Shown here piece by piece: positions 7,924-13,966 of a stretch of 13,966 nt of DNA. The notes under the pieces are model-generated. The model saw nothing but the letters and a program-made list of their open reading frames with translations. It was not told where the DNA came from and did no database searches. The DNA is from Paracoccus sp. (in: a-proteobacteria). GTDB lineage: Bacteria; Pseudomonadota; Alphaproteobacteria; Rhodobacterales; Rhodobacteraceae. The first letter of the stretch is position 1. Each line of letters starts with the position of its first letter. The stretch covers positions 1-13,966 of the forward strand of contig JAPSIP010000013.1 in the NCBI GenBank assembly GCA_031178645.1. The letters run 5' to 3'. The translations under genes and the position numbers were made by a program.

Positions 7924-7940
7924 ATCATATACGATATGAT
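7924..7940. promoter_or_regulatory. 17-bp palindrome, likely GntR/FCD operator
   Basis: The sequence ATCATATACGATATGAT is a perfect inverted repeat of 7-bp arms around a 3-nt centre. It sits in an AT-rich island (about 7880-7940) in otherwise GC-rich DNA, between the GntR gene and the divergent dehydrogenase operon. Size and AT-richness fit FCD-type GntR operators. Its right arm contains TATGAT (7935-7940), a possible -10 for the plus-strand operon, so binding would block that promoter. It also lies just upstream of the minus-strand TTGACA. The core ATACGAT recurs at 7882-7888, 47 bp away. Confidence 0.6.
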
Positions 7941-8032
7941 CCTGGCGGTCGAAGCAGGGTGCCGATCTGATGATGCCCAGCCTTTCGAAACCCCTGATCG
8001 AAGCGGCACATCAATAGCGGGAGAGGAACAGA

Positions 8033-9232
8033 ATGGCGCATTTCGGCACGATCAGGCCGCCGCGAGAGATCATCTTCGGCCCAGGCCAGCGGCAGGTGCT
8101 TGGGCAGATCGCGGCGGGGCTTGGGCAGCGCGCGCTGGTCGTCACCGATGCCCGCATGGCCGAGGATCCCCAGCTTCACGCGATGCTTGCCGATTTGCGG
8201 GATCACGGGGTGGCGGTGCAGGTCGAAAGCGGAACCCTGCCTGACGTGCCGGTCGACAGCGCCCTTGCCGCCAGCGAGGCCGCGCGGGGCTTTGCGCCCG
8301 ATCTGGTCATCGGCATCGGCGGGGGATCCTGTCTCGACATGGCGAAATGCGTGGCCCTGCTGCTGACGCATGGCGGGCAGCCGCAGGATTACTATGGAGA
8401 GCTGAAGGTGCCGGGCCGGATCCTTCCGCTGATCGCCATGCCCACGACGGCGGGCACCGGATCCGAGGTGACGCCGGTCGCTGTCCTGTCCGATTCGGCG
8501 CGCAGCCTGAAGGTCGGGATCTCCAGCCCACATCTGGTGCCGACGGTGGCGATCTGCGACCCGGATCTGACGCTGACCTGCCCGCCGGGCCTGACGGCCA
8601 TCGCCGGGGCCGATGCCCTGACCCACGCCATCGAGGCGTTCACCGCCATCCGCCGTCCGGTCACGGCCATGCTGACCCAGGAACGGGTATTCGTGGGAAA
8701 GAACGCGCTGTCCGACCAGTTTGCCCTGACGGCCATCCGCCTGTTGTGGCAGGGGCTGGAACGCGCCTGCCAGACAGGGGCCGATGCCGATGCCCGCGCC
8801 CAGGTGATGCAGGGCGCGCTGTTCGCGGGGCTGGCCTTCGGTGTCGCGGGCACTGCGGCCGCCCATGCGATCCAGTATCCGGTGGGCGCGCTGACCCATA
8901 CCGCGCACGGGGCAGGGGTGGCCTGCCTGATGCCCTGGGTCATGGAATGGAACCGCCCGGCCATTGCCACCGAACTGGCGCAGATCGCCGATGCCATGGG
9001 CCTTGCCTCGGCGGACGAGGTGATCCCCGCCGTCCGGTCGCTGTTTTCCCGCATCGGGATCCCGGAAACGCTGTCCGGCCTGGGCCTGCCCGAGGATCAG
9101 ATCGGCTGGGTGGCCGACCAGTCCTGCGGGATCGAGCGGCTAATCCAGAACAATCCCCGTCCCATCAGCCGCGCCGACATGACCCGCCTGCTGCACGCCG
9201 CCTTTTCCGGCGACGCCCGCATCATCCAGTAA
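8033..9232 (+). CDS. Iron-containing (type III) alcohol dehydrogenase
   Basis: A 399-residue NAD(P)-dependent alcohol dehydrogenase of the Fe-ADH family, expected to oxidise an alcohol to an aldehyde in the cytosol. The nucleotide site GGGSCLDMAK is at 96-105 and TTAGTGSE at 138-145. Metal ligands by alignment to FucO are D194 and H198 (GADALTHAIEA), H278 (AAAHAIQYP) and H292 (TAHGAG). The second His of the FucO HxxxH pair is Tyr (Y282), seen in part of this family. AGAGGA lies about 6 nt before the ATG. It is first in a three-gene operon, 18 nt ahead of an SSADH-type dehydrogenase, so the product is probably its aldehyde substrate. 4-Hydroxybutyrate dehydrogenases belong to this family, as do enzymes for many other alcohols, so the specific substrate is inferred from context. 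Confidence 0.9.
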   Translation: MAHFGTIRPPREIIFGPGQRQVLGQIAAGLGQRALVVTDARMAEDPQLHAMLADLRDHGVAVQVESGTLPDVPVDSALAASEAARGFAPDLVIGIGGGSCLDMAKCVALLLTHGGQPQDYYGELKVPGRILPLIAMPTTAGTGSEVTPVAVLSDSARSLKVGISSPHLVPTVAICDPDLTLTCPPGLTAIAGADALTHAIEAFTAIRRPVTAMLTQERVFVGKNALSDQFALTAIRLLWQGLERACQTGADADARAQVMQGALFAGLAFGVAGTAAAHAIQYPVGALTHTAHGAGVACLMPWVMEWNRPAIATELAQIADAMGLASADEVIPAVRSLFSRIGIPETLSGLGLPEDQIGWVADQSCGIERLIQNNPRPISRADMTRLLHAAFSGDARIIQ

Positions 9233-9250
9233 GCCCCGAAAGGATCCGAC

Positions 9251-10717
9251 ATGAGCCTCGACACCCTGCACCCTGCGGATTTCGCCGATCCGGGCCTTCA
9301 CGCGGCCGGACTCTATGTCGGCGGCGAATGGCTGCCCGGCAGCGGCATTCCGGTGGTCAATCCCTCGACAGCCGAAATCCTGGCCGAGGTGCCCGACGCG
9401 ACGGTCGCCGATGCCCTACGCGCCGTGGATGCGGCCGAGGCTGCCGCCGCAGGCTGGCGCGCGACGCCCGCCCGCCAGCGGTCCGAGATCCTGCGCCGCT
9501 GGTTCCACCTGATGACGGATCACGCCGAGGAACTGGCCCAGCTTATCTCGCTGGAAAACGGCAAGGCGCTGCCCGACGCGCGGGGCGAGGTCGCCTATGC
9601 GGCCGAGTTCTTCCGCTGGTATGCCGAGGAAGCGGTCCGCATCGCGGGCGAGTTCCGCCACGCGCCGTCGGGGGCGAACCACATCCTTGTCGATCACGAC
9701 CCCATCGGCATCGCGGTCCTCATCACGCCGTGGAACTTTCCCGCCGCCATGGCGACGCGCAAGATCGGCCCCGCGCTTGCGGCGGGCTGCACGGTGATCC
9801 TAAAGCCCGCCAGCGAAACGCCCCTGACCGCCTATGCGATGGCCCGCCTTGGGGCCGAGGCGGGGGTGCCGCCCGGCGTCGTCAACGTCCTGACGACCAG
9901 CCGGCCCGCGCTCGTCACCAATGCCATGCTGGCCGATCCGCGCGTGCGCAAGCTGTCCTTCACCGGCTCGACCGGGGTGGGCCGCGTGCTTCTGGCCGAG
10001 GCTGCGAAAACCGTCGTGTCCTGTTCCATGGAACTGGGCGGGAATGCGCCTTTCCTGGTCTTCGACGATGCCGATCTGAACGCGGCCCTGGACGGCGCCA
10101 TGATCGCCAAGATGCGCAACGCGGGCGAGGCATGCACGGCCGCCAACCGCTTCTACGTCCAGTCGGGCATCCATGACGCCTTTGTCGCGGGGCTGACGGA
10201 ACGCATGGCCGCGCTGAAGGTCGGGCCGGGCACCGATCCTGCCACTCAGGTCGGGCCGATGATCACGACAAGGGCCGTCCAGAAGATCGGCCGCCTGGTC
10301 GAGGAGGCGGTGTCCTTTGGCGCCCGCGTCACCACCGGGGGCGCGGCGCTGCCGGGTTCGGGTTACTATTTCCCGCCGACGGTGCTGGACAATGTCAGCC
10401 CCGATGCCGCCATCGCGCATGAGGAGATTTTCGGCCCCGTCGCGCCCGTCTACCGCTTCGAGACCGAGGAACAGGCGATCCGGCTGGCCAATGCCACGGA
10501 ATACGGGCTGGCGGCCTATGTCTATTCGGGCGATCTTTCCCGCGCGCTGCGGGTCGGAAAGGGGATCGAGGCGGGAATGATCGCGATCAACCGCGGCCTG
10601 ATGTCCGACCCTGCCGCCCCCTTCGGCGGCGCCAAGCAAAGCGGGCTGGGACGCGAGGGGGGCGTGACCGGGATACTCGAGTTCATGGAGCCGAAATATT
10701 TCGCCGTTGCTTTCTGA
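9251..10717 (+). CDS. NAD(P)-dependent aldehyde dehydrogenase, succinate-semialdehyde type (GabD-like)
   Basis: A 488-residue aldehyde dehydrogenase that should oxidise an aldehyde, probably succinic semialdehyde, to the acid. Visible catalytic features are N162 in TPWNFP, K185 in ILKPASE, the cofactor loop SFTGSTGVG (236-244), base E261 in MELGGNAPF and nucleophile C295 in GEACTAANR. The sequence resembles E. coli GabD along its whole length. The three residues that hold the succinic semialdehyde carboxylate in characterised SSADHs appear kept: R170 (ATRK), R289 (RNAG, six before the Cys) and S452 (MSDPAAPFGG). The second redox Cys found two residues after the nucleophile in GabD and human SSADH is Ala (A297), so that redox switch is absent. 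AAAGGA lies 6 nt before the ATG. It is the middle gene of the operon, next to an alcohol dehydrogenase that could supply its substrate. Confidence 0.9.
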   Translation: MSLDTLHPADFADPGLHAAGLYVGGEWLPGSGIPVVNPSTAEILAEVPDATVADALRAVDAAEAAAAGWRATPARQRSEILRRWFHLMTDHAEELAQLISLENGKALPDARGEVAYAAEFFRWYAEEAVRIAGEFRHAPSGANHILVDHDPIGIAVLITPWNFPAAMATRKIGPALAAGCTVILKPASETPLTAYAMARLGAEAGVPPGVVNVLTTSRPALVTNAMLADPRVRKLSFTGSTGVGRVLLAEAAKTVVSCSMELGGNAPFLVFDDADLNAALDGAMIAKMRNAGEACTAANRFYVQSGIHDAFVAGLTERMAALKVGPGTDPATQVGPMITTRAVQKIGRLVEEAVSFGARVTTGGAALPGSGYYFPPTVLDNVSPDAAIAHEEIFGPVAPVYRFETEEQAIRLANATEYGLAAYVYSGDLSRALRVGKGIEAGMIAINRGLMSDPAAPFGGAKQSGLGREGGVTGILEFMEPKYFAVAF

Positions 10718-10728
10718 AAGGTGGCGTG

Positions 10729-11562
10729 ATGCAGGATCTGTATCGGAACCGCGATTTCATCCCCGACTTCGACGCGATCATCGAGGAAACCGCGGCCCGG
10801 TCGCAGGCCTTGGCCGCGCGGACCCGGATGCAGGCCGACATCGCCTATGGGATAAGCCCGCGCGAGCGGATGGACCTCCTTCTGCCCCAGGATCCTGAAC
10901 CCGGTGCGCCGCTGCACCTGTTCATCCACGGGGGCTATTGGCGGTCGGGCAGCAAGGAGGTCCATCACCTTGTCGCAGGCCCGGTCCTTGCGGCAGGGGG
11001 CATCGCCGCGATCGTGACCTATGACCTGATGCCCGGCACGCGGCTGGATGCCATTGTCGGGCAGGTCCGCGCGGCGGCCCGGCATCTTGTCGGCATGGCG
11101 CCCGCCCTGGGCGCCGATCCTGCGCGGCTGACGGTCAGCGGCCATTCCGCCGGTGCGCATCTGGCCTGCTATCTGGCCGGATACGGCCCGGCCGAAGAAG
11201 ACTGTCCGCCCCTGCCACCGCTGCGCGGCTTGCTGCTGGTCAGCGGCATCTATGACCTGTCGGGCATCCCGGACAGCTTCCTGAAGGACGAGGCGAAGAT
11301 GACGCCCGACGAAGCCTCGGCCTGGTCTCCGCTCACCTCCCGCCACGACCCCGGTCCGCCCCGGATCATCACCTGCGGCGAGAAGGAAACCCAGCCCTTT
11401 CACCAGCAGGCCTCGGCCCTGGCGGCCTTGCTTCGATCTTCGGGCGCGGCGGTGGAGCTGCGGACCGAGCCTGGGTTGAACCACCTCGACATCGTGCTGT
11501 CGCTGGCACACCCAGCATCGCCGCTGGGGCGGTCCCTGTTGGGAATGGTCGCCTTTTCCTGA
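10729..11562 (+). CDS. Alpha/beta hydrolase, kynurenine formamidase-like
   Basis: A 277-residue serine hydrolase with the oxyanion motif HGGYW (67-71), nucleophile S140 in the elbow SGHSAGAH, a candidate acid around E218-E220 (CGEKE) and H252 in GLNHLDIV. HGG-x-W with GHSAGAH is the pattern of the arylformamidase/carboxylesterase branch of the fold. There is no signal peptide, so it is cytosolic. A GTG at 10726 is also in frame, but AAGG stands 7 nt before the ATG at 10729, which is the better start. The gene begins 11 nt after the aldehyde dehydrogenase stop, so it is surely co-transcribed. No tryptophan or kynurenine gene is near; in this operon it more likely opens an ester, lactone or amide that feeds the two dehydrogenases. 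The substrate is not determinable from sequence. Confidence 0.88.
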   Translation: MQDLYRNRDFIPDFDAIIEETAARSQALAARTRMQADIAYGISPRERMDLLLPQDPEPGAPLHLFIHGGYWRSGSKEVHHLVAGPVLAAGGIAAIVTYDLMPGTRLDAIVGQVRAAARHLVGMAPALGADPARLTVSGHSAGAHLACYLAGYGPAEEDCPPLPPLRGLLLVSGIYDLSGIPDSFLKDEAKMTPDEASAWSPLTSRHDPGPPRIITCGEKETQPFHQQASALAALLRSSGAAVELRTEPGLNHLDIVLSLAHPASPLGRSLLGMVAFS

Positions 11563-11591
11563 GGCGGCTTGCGGCGTGACCAGGGTTTGCC

Positions 11592-11608
11592 GCGGGGATG
11601 AACCCCGC
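11592..11608. terminator. Hairpin between convergent genes, possible terminator
   Basis: GCGGGG and CCCCGC form a perfect 6-bp GC stem with a 5-nt loop, 29 nt after the hydrolase stop and 45 nt before the convergent response regulator stop. There is no T-run on either strand, so intrinsic termination would be weak; the location is the main support. Confidence 0.35.
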
Positions 11609-11653
11609 CTGCGCGGCTTCGTGTGATGATGTCTGCTTCTGACCGTTGTGGCC

Positions 11654-12010
11654 TTAGCGGCTGTGGCCCGTAGAGTCAGCGGGGATCGCGCGGGCGATCT
11701 GCGCCGCGTCATAGGGTTTCTGCAGGACGGGGATCGTCGAATAGGCCTCGGCCAGCCCGGCCTGGCCATAGCCGCTGGCAAAGATGAAGGGGATGCCGCG
11801 CCGCATCAGGCGATCTGCGACGGGAAAGGACTGCTGCCCGGCCAGGTTGATGTCGAGGATGGCAAAGTCGATCGCCTCGCGCTCGGCCGCGTCCAAGGCC
11901 GTCTGCAGGCGCATCATCGGACCGACCGGATCGTGGCCAAGATCGGTCACGATATCCTCGAGCAGCATGGCGATCAGGATCTCGTCCTCGACGATCAGGA
12001 TACGCGCCAT
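11654..12010 (-). CDS. Single-domain response regulator (CheY-like receiver)
   Basis: A complete 118-residue receiver without an output domain. The acidic pair is E8-D9 in VEDE, the phospho-acceptor is D53 in ILDINLAG, the switch residue is S79 in ASGYG and the conserved lysine is K98 in LQKPY. The frame could begin at a GTG at 12022, but GGAG is 6 nt before the ATG at 12010 and lies within that extension, so 12010 is chosen. It starts 12 nt after the stop of the HWE kinase at 12023 and is almost certainly its partner. With no DNA-binding or enzymatic domain it probably acts as a phosphate relay, sink or protein-interaction switch. It is a paralogue of the partial receiver at 1-282. Confidence 0.93.
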   Translation of the reverse strand: MARILIVEDEILIAMLLEDIVTDLGHDPVGPMMRLQTALDAAEREAIDFAILDINLAGQQSFPVADRLMRRGIPFIFASGYGQAGLAEAYSTIPVLQKPYDAAQIARAIPADSTGHSR

Positions 12011-12022
12011 GCCGGTCTCCAC

Positions 12023-13516
12023 TCAGGCTGCGTGGTCGCTGATCGCGTCGACCGCTGCAGTCAGTTTGAACACGATGCCCGTGGGCCGGAAGTCCAGTTC
12101 CGCCTTGCCCTGCAACTGGTCGGGCAGGACCTGAAGGATCAGGCGCGAGCCAAAACCACGGTGATCGCCCTTGGTAACGAGCGGCCCGCCCGTTTCGATC
12201 CATTCCAAATTGAAAACGGATTTCCCGCTGACGTTCCAACGGAGCAGGACGGTTCCGCCGGGCACCGACAGGGCGCCGTATTTGACGGCGTTGGTGCCTA
12301 GTTCGTGCAGGGCAAGCGCGATGGAAATGGCTGCGTAAGGGCCGACCCGCATGTCCGGCCCGTCAAGATCGAAGGTTTGGCGGTCCGGCGCCTGGAACGG
12401 GTGGATCGCCGTCTGGGCCAGGGTGCGAAGATCGGCGCTGTCCCAGTTTTCTTGCGTCAGCACGTTATGCGCGGCCGACAGGGCCATGATGCGGGCCGTG
12501 ATTGCCTGCGAGGCCTGGCTGGTATCCGTGGCGTGGCGCAGGGTCTGGGTGACGATGGACTGCACGGCCGCAAGGCTGTTCTTGACGCGGTGGTTCAATT
12601 CGTTGATCAGCAGCCGCTGGTGGTTTTCCGCCCGCACCCGCTCGGTCACGTCCGAGCCCTGGACGAAGATATGGGCGACCGTGCCGTCCTGGTCCCGGAT
12701 GGGCTGGAACACGAAATCCACGAATCGTTCTTCCAGCGGGCCCTGGTCCCGCCACCGCAGCAGGACGCGCAGCGAGGTCCGGGTGATCGCCTCGCCCGTG
12801 GTGAAGACATGGTCCAGCAGGTCGAAGAAGCCTTGCTCGGTCACTTCGGGCAAGGCTTCGCGGACCGGCATTCCGATCACGTCGCGGTTGCCGATCAGCT
12901 TGTTGTATTCCGGGTTGACCATGGTGAAGCGATGGTCCGGCCCGCTGACCATGGCCATGAAGGTGGGTGCCTGGGCGAACAGGCTTTGCAGCCGCTGAAA
13001 CTCCTGGCGGTTGCGGCGTTCGGCCAGGACGCGCTCGGTCGTCTCGATCACGACGGCGATGACGCCGGCGGGCCTGCCGCTTTCATCCAGCACGGGGGAA
13101 TAATCCAGGTTCATCCAGACCTGTTCGAGATAGCCTTTCCGGTGCAGCGTCAGTTCCTGGTCCTGATAGGCCAGCGTCTGCCCGGCCAGGCCCACCTTCA
13201 TGACATTGTCGTTGAACTCCGCCACTTCGGGCCAGCCTTCGCGCACGTTCGATCCCAGCAGAGCGGGGTGGCGGTGACCGGCAAAGACCGAATAGGCGTC
13301 GTTGTAGATCATCACGCCCTGTTCGCCCCACAGCATCACCATCGGCACGGGAGAATGGATCAACAGCGCGGTCGCCGTCTTGAGCGACTGCGGCCAGGTT
13401 TCGACCCGGCTCAGGCAGGTCGTGCCCCAGGGAAAGTCCTTCACCAGCCTTGCCACGGAGCCGTCATGGCCCAAGAAATAGAAGGGATCGGCACCAGGGT
13501 GGTTCAGGGGTGTCAT
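12023..13516 (-). CDS. HWE-family sensor histidine kinase with two PAS domains
   Basis: A 497-residue cytosolic sensor kinase. PAS 1 is at about 45-165; its lead-in contains ETWPQSLKTA and MLWGEQGVMIYNDAY, a common start in soluble PAS kinases. PAS 2 is at about 175-292, ending VQGSDVTERV. The H-box ELNHRVKN has phospho-His H309, the N-box ALHELGTNAVKYG has the HWE-specific H404, and W439-x-E441 (EWIETGG) completes the signature. The G-box-like RGFGSRLI is at 453-460. No transmembrane helix is seen. The ATG has GAGG 6 nt upstream. It is transcribed with the receiver that follows, and the pair converges on the dehydrogenase-hydrolase operon. The domain set is shorter than in the kinase at 275-2572 (no GAF, one fewer PAS), so the two pairs are related but not recent copies. 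The signal is unknown. Confidence 0.93.
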   Translation of the reverse strand: MTPLNHPGADPFYFLGHDGSVARLVKDFPWGTTCLSRVETWPQSLKTATALLIHSPVPMVMLWGEQGVMIYNDAYSVFAGHRHPALLGSNVREGWPEVAEFNDNVMKVGLAGQTLAYQDQELTLHRKGYLEQVWMNLDYSPVLDESGRPAGVIAVVIETTERVLAERRNRQEFQRLQSLFAQAPTFMAMVSGPDHRFTMVNPEYNKLIGNRDVIGMPVREALPEVTEQGFFDLLDHVFTTGEAITRTSLRVLLRWRDQGPLEERFVDFVFQPIRDQDGTVAHIFVQGSDVTERVRAENHQRLLINELNHRVKNSLAAVQSIVTQTLRHATDTSQASQAITARIMALSAAHNVLTQENWDSADLRTLAQTAIHPFQAPDRQTFDLDGPDMRVGPYAAISIALALHELGTNAVKYGALSVPGGTVLLRWNVSGKSVFNLEWIETGGPLVTKGDHRGFGSRLILQVLPDQLQGKAELDFRPTGIVFKLTAAVDAISDHAA

Positions 13517-13692
13517 TCTGGTCCTCGGCTTCCTGGATCGAAATCACTTGCGGCGAAACTGGCACGGGCGTCAATCCGTGGCGGGCTGCAGGGCCGATAT
13601 AACGCGCCAAAGTGCATAGGTTTCAGGGTCGTCCTGATTTTCTGACGAAACCCGGGGGCGGGGTTGGGTATTGTCGTTCTAGGCTTGTGCCG

Positions 13693-13725
13693 GACAGCGT
13701 CGCTTGCGCGCTGTGGCACGCTGTC
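13693..13725. repeat. 8-bp inverted repeat with alternative pairing upstream of the CtaG-like gene
   Basis: GACAGCGT (13693-13700) and ACGCTGTC (13718-13725) are perfect inverted copies around 17 nt. A nested CGCTGT (13709-13714) can pair with the same left arm. The element lies 25-57 nt before the start at 13750, in the likely leader or promoter of that gene. It may be an operator or an RNA structure; nothing proves which. Confidence 0.4.
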
Positions 13726-13749
13726 GCCTGATGGGAAAGAGAGGGATCC

Positions 13750-13966
13750 ATGAGCCAACCCTATTGCGGGCCGGGCGCTGCGCCTGACGAGATATGGGCG
13801 GCGTGGAATCCTGACCCCGTGGTGCTTGCCGGTCTGGCGCTGCTGGCGGTGGCCTTGTGGCGGCGCGGGTCCGGCAGGGCCGGGATGATCGCCGTTCTGG
13901 CGCTTGCGGTGGCTTTCGTCTCGCCCCTTTGCGCGCTGACGGTGTCGCTGTTCTCGGCCAGGGCGC
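13750..13966 (+). CDS. Cytochrome c oxidase assembly protein, caa3_CtaG family, partial
   Basis: The first 72 residues of an integral membrane protein cut by the right edge. It starts MSQPYCGPGAAPDEIWAAW, followed by a hydrophobic helix (about 24-38), a short RRGSGRAG loop and a second helix containing FVSPLCALTVSLFSARA. The tryptophan-rich start and the SPLCALT-x-x-LFSAR segment are typical of the caa3-type CtaG family, which assists haem-copper oxidase assembly, presumably through copper delivery. GAGGG precedes the ATG by about 5 nt. It is transcribed divergently from the HWE kinase across a 233-nt gap. It should not be confused with the unrelated Cox11-type CtaG. Confidence 0.82.
   Translation, partial: MSQPYCGPGAAPDEIWAAWNPDPVVLAGLALLAVALWRRGSGRAGMIAVLALAVAFVSPLCALTVSLFSARA

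Noticed and set aside
8347..10176. 609-codon plus-strand frame overlapping the two dehydrogenase genes
   Set aside because: It runs out of frame through both verified enzymes and is rich in Arg, Gly and Pro, as expected for a frame-shifted GC-rich gene.
10726..10728. GTG start for the alpha/beta hydrolase
   Set aside because: Only 4 nt from the ribosome site, while the adjacent ATG at 10729 has ideal spacing.
10522..11781. Long minus-strand open frame (419 codons) across the aldehyde dehydrogenase end and the hydrolase
   Set aside because: It spans two well-supported plus-strand genes, and the translation has no recognisable motif.
13601..13624. EcfG-like motif GAAAC-N15-CGTT on the minus strand upstream of the second HWE kinase
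   Set aside because: The -35 has a mismatch and the spacer is one or two bases short of the usual 16-17, so it is too weak to list as a promoter.
12305..13645. Long plus-strand open frame (446 codons) opposite the second HWE kinase
   Set aside because: It is the antisense shadow of a clear kinase gene, has no ribosome site and no recognisable domain. Long antisense frames are common in GC-rich DNA.
1..13966. CRISPR array, insertion sequence, tRNA or phage genes
   Set aside because: I saw no regularly spaced repeats, transposase or integrase motifs, or tRNA-like cloverleaf on either strand.

Overview
The window is GC-rich with G/C-dominated third codon positions. Its proteins are typical of Alphaproteobacteria: HWE histidine kinases, an FCD-type GntR regulator, an RbsABC-type transporter and a caa3-type CtaG. 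A Rhodobacterales bacterium, most likely Paracoccus or a close relative, fits best. This is judged from protein style only, with no database search. I see no insertion sequence, phage, CRISPR, tRNA or rRNA.

Layout. (a) 1-2572, minus strand: a HWE sensor kinase (GAF plus three PAS domains) whose stop overlaps the start of a single-domain response regulator that runs off the left edge. A GGAAC-N16-TGTT element upstream of the kinase resembles an EcfG (general stress response) promoter. (b) 2573-2937: no gene, but a terminator-like hairpin for the next operon. (c) 2938-7819, minus strand: a five-gene operon in the order GntR/FCD regulator, two-domain ABC ATPase, permease, periplasmic binding protein, DJ-1/PfpI protein. 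(d) 7820-8032: an AT-rich divergent control region with a 17-bp palindrome. (e) 8033-11562, plus strand: iron-type alcohol dehydrogenase, succinate-semialdehyde-type aldehyde dehydrogenase and a kynurenine-formamidase-like alpha/beta hydrolase. (f) 11654-13516, minus strand: a second HWE kinase plus single-domain response regulator pair. (g) From 13750, plus strand: the start of a caa3-type CtaG cytochrome oxidase assembly protein, cut by the right edge.

How it fits together. The centre looks like a self-contained import-and-oxidise module. The GntR regulator sits between two divergent operons and probably controls both. One operon imports a small polar compound, and the other hydrolyses an ester, lactone or amide and oxidises the alcohol to an aldehyde and then an acid. 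The enzyme set (hydrolase, Fe-alcohol dehydrogenase, SSADH-type dehydrogenase with its three carboxylate-binding residues kept) matches the logic of the Agrobacterium blcABC/attKLM pathway (gamma-butyrolactone to 4-hydroxybutyrate to succinic semialdehyde to succinate). It differs in its hydrolase fold, regulator class and in having an ABC importer. The substrate is a hypothesis. The module is flanked on both sides by same-oriented HWE kinase/response regulator pairs.
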